Assembly (NCBI RefSeq): GCF_004000765.1
Contig: NZ_BILW01000026.1
Location: forward strand, 1 to 64,000
DNA length: 64,000 nt
Direction of reading: 5' to 3'
Origin: Paenibacillus chondroitinus NBRC 15376
GTDB taxonomy: Bacteria; Bacillota; Bacilli; Paenibacillales; NBRC-103111
The number at the start of each line of letters is the position of its first letter. The stretch's first letter is position 1. The notes under the pieces were generated by a model, which did not search any database, was not told the DNA's origin, and saw only the letters and a list, made by a program, of their open reading frames with translations. The position numbers and the translations under genes were made by a program. Shown piece by piece: positions 62,596 through 64,000 of this stretch.

Positions 62596-63768
62596 TTAAT
62601 GGGATGTAATTGTTGAATAATATCGATTAAATTTGACGGAGTAAACCAGTACATAAATAACGAGAAGAGCCGCAACCGAATTAAGAATAACCAATGAAAA
62701 GTTTAAGCTAAAAAAACGAGTCAACACACCGACGCCAATTGGAGGAATGATGAATCCCGCATAGGCGCACAAATAAAAGGCCGAAATGACTTGTGGCCGT
62801 TCTTCCGGCTTCGGCAGTTGACCGGCAAACCTTAATGCGGCTTGAAACGACCATCCAGCGCCAATTCCTTGAATGAGCATACCAGTCCCAAGTAAAAATA
62901 AATTTTCTTTCTGACCGGAAAAAACAGTAATCCAGGGTCCGACGGCTAGGAACACGATGCCAATACGCATCCGCGTAACCGGATTTTGCAACCAAGGAAA
63001 GAATTGCATCAAGCCGCCCACACCAAGAAGCATGAGCATTAACAATCCCGCTATAGAAAGATTAGACGTGTGAATGACGCTTTTGACGAAAGATGGAATA
63101 AGAGAAAGTACAATCCCACCTAACATGAAAAAAATAAATGCAGGAAGACCGATTATTGAAAAAAAGTGGGTACGAATATTGTTGGGAATACCCAGTGAAA
63201 TCTTCGCTTTTGCCGGCTTTTGGGAATCTTCTGCCTTCGGCAGCAGTTCCAGGAGTACCAAAGAAATCACTAATAGGACGAGCAAAACCCAAAATGGCAT
63301 ACGCAGCGGCTGAATGTGTATATATTGGACGACTAAACCTGAAATGGCCGGACCCAGGCCAAAGCCAAGATTAACAATGACCCCCGAGAATTTGATTGCC
63401 GTACTAATTTTATTGGAAGAGGTTTGTTTTAATAGAAAAGCAGTGGCCGTACCTGTAAAAGTCCCGTATGCGACACCTTCGAGAATCCTTGCCGTATAGA
63501 GCATCCAGACGTTCTGGCTTACTATAAAGAGCAGCGTTGCTGCAATGGATATCCATATACTTATGCGTAGTACTCTTTTCAGTCCCCACGAGTTCGCTTT
63601 GGCTCCCACAATAAGTAAAGTAGGAAGCAAAATAACGGCATATACAGCAAACAAAATGGTGATTTCCAGACTGCTCAAATGATAATACTTCCCATATACA
63701 GGGAACAAGGATGATATAAAGGTAGCTCCGCATGACATCATAAGAATGATCCAGAGCATTTTTTTCAT
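62596..63768 (-). CDS. MFS efflux transporter
   Basis: A 390-residue 12-helix transporter of the drug-efflux type: MLWIILMMSCGATFISSLFP, a loop with NSWGLKRVLRIS after helix 2 and ARILEGVAYGTFTGTATAFL in helix 4-5. AGAGGGAC is about 6 nt before the ATG. Its promoter at 63895-63923 has a palindrome inside the spacer, so it is under a dimeric repressor, probably encoded right of the window. It likely exports a toxic compound. Confidence 0.92.
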   Translation of the reverse strand: MKKMLWIILMMSCGATFISSLFPVYGKYYHLSSLEITILFAVYAVILLPTLLIVGAKANSWGLKRVLRISIWISIAATLLFIVSQNVWMLYTARILEGVAYGTFTGTATAFLLKQTSSNKISTAIKFSGVIVNLGFGLGPAISGLVVQYIHIQPLRMPFWVLLVLLVISLVLLELLPKAEDSQKPAKAKISLGIPNNIRTHFFSIIGLPAFIFFMLGGIVLSLIPSFVKSVIHTSNLSIAGLLMLMLLGVGGLMQFFPWLQNPVTRMRIGIVFLAVGPWITVFSGQKENLFLLGTGMLIQGIGAGWSFQAALRFAGQLPKPEERPQVISAFYLCAYAGFIIPPIGVGVLTRFFSLNFSLVILNSVAALLVIYVLVYSVKFNRYYSTITSH

Positions 63769-63865
63769 AAAATAGTCCCTCTCCTCTCATAACTTTTACT
63801 AGTTATAAAATCCATATTCTACTTTCCTTATCCACCACAGTTTCAGAGCCCTCATTGCATAATAG

Positions 63866-63923
63866 AGACAGGTCTGTATCATATTCAATTACAAATAATA
63901 CAGACAGATCTGTACCATGTCAA
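63866..63923 (-). promoter_or_regulatory. Efflux gene promoter with duplicated palindromic operator
   Basis: Minus strand: TTGACA (63923-63918), 17 bp, TATTAT (63900-63895), a near-consensus promoter. AGACAGATCTGTA (63902-63914) fills the spacer and AGACAGGTCTGTA (63866-63878) lies just past the expected start; a weaker copy is at 63935-63947. Two operators around the promoter imply tight repression. Confidence 0.8.
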
Positions 63924-63964
63924 TGGGTATTATGTACAGTCGTCTGATTTACCTCTCACGATCT

Positions 63965-63999
63965 TAAAAAAAGCCTTAGCCAACTAGCGGCCAAGGCTA
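63965..63999 (-). terminator. Terminator of a gene right of the window
   Basis: Minus strand: AGCCTTGGCC and GGCTAAGGCT pair and are followed by TTTTTTTAAG. It ends a minus-strand transcript that enters from beyond 64000. Confidence 0.8.
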
Positions 64000-64000
64000 T

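Overview
The window looks like the chromosome of a Paenibacillus-type endospore former (Bacillota, Paenibacillaceae). The grounds are a spore-germination locus of the GerA family, many AraC-type regulators and YesM/YesN-type two-component systems beside sugar ABC transporters, almost universal AGGAGG-like ribosome sites, ATG/GTG/TTG start mixing and moderate GC. No rRNA, tRNA, phage, transposase or CRISPR array was seen.

Layout. 0-9 kb: a sugar-binding lipoprotein divergent from a membrane-bound AraC sensor, a Gfo/Idh/MocA oxidoreductase plus sugar isomerase pair with a divergent AraC regulator, and a DUF2935 protein. 9-12 kb: an apparently leaderless ArsR gene with an AHSA1/SRPBCC partner, then a secreted phosphodiester glycosidase-like protein. 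12-16 kb: a germinant-receptor locus in which the B-subunit gene converges on the A, C and small D-like genes. 16-26 kb: an ABC-F ATPase, a five-domain hybrid histidine kinase with an EAL response regulator and a divergent OmpR-type regulator, a Ppx/GppA-like protein that lacks two expected acidic residues, and a quinone-oxidoreductase-like protein. 26-42 kb: RNase J and then a potassium island: kdpFABC, a stand-alone KdpD sensor protein holding two tandem KdpD/USP modules, a separate histidine kinase, a KdpE-like regulator, an extra 28-residue membrane peptide, three unrecognised genes, and kimA. 42-56 kb: an AraC gene, a YesN/YesM pair, a complete carbohydrate ABC transporter, a GH4 (MelA-like) alpha-galactosidase and six sugar/sugar-acid dehydrogenase, isomerase and dehydratase genes, nearly all on the minus strand in tight operons. 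56-64 kb: three TetR regulators, an SDR, an Old Yellow Enzyme, two MFS transporters and a CBO0543-type membrane protein, with clear palindromic operators.

The most unusual signal is non-coding. Four intergenic loci (about 4.69-4.88, 8.85-9.03, 26.50-26.68 and 39.59-39.77 kb) each carry exactly four copies of a short motif (about 22 bp) at nearly the same pitch (about 51, then 55-63, then 51 bp), although the motif sequence falls into at least two families and the orientation pattern differs. Three of the four lie between a stop codon and the hairpin that probably terminates that gene. The second main finding is the KdpD protein: its first module has a degraded P-loop NTPase region but a good USP domain, and its second module shows the reverse.

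All calls come from reading the sequence and remembered family motifs; no database search was possible.
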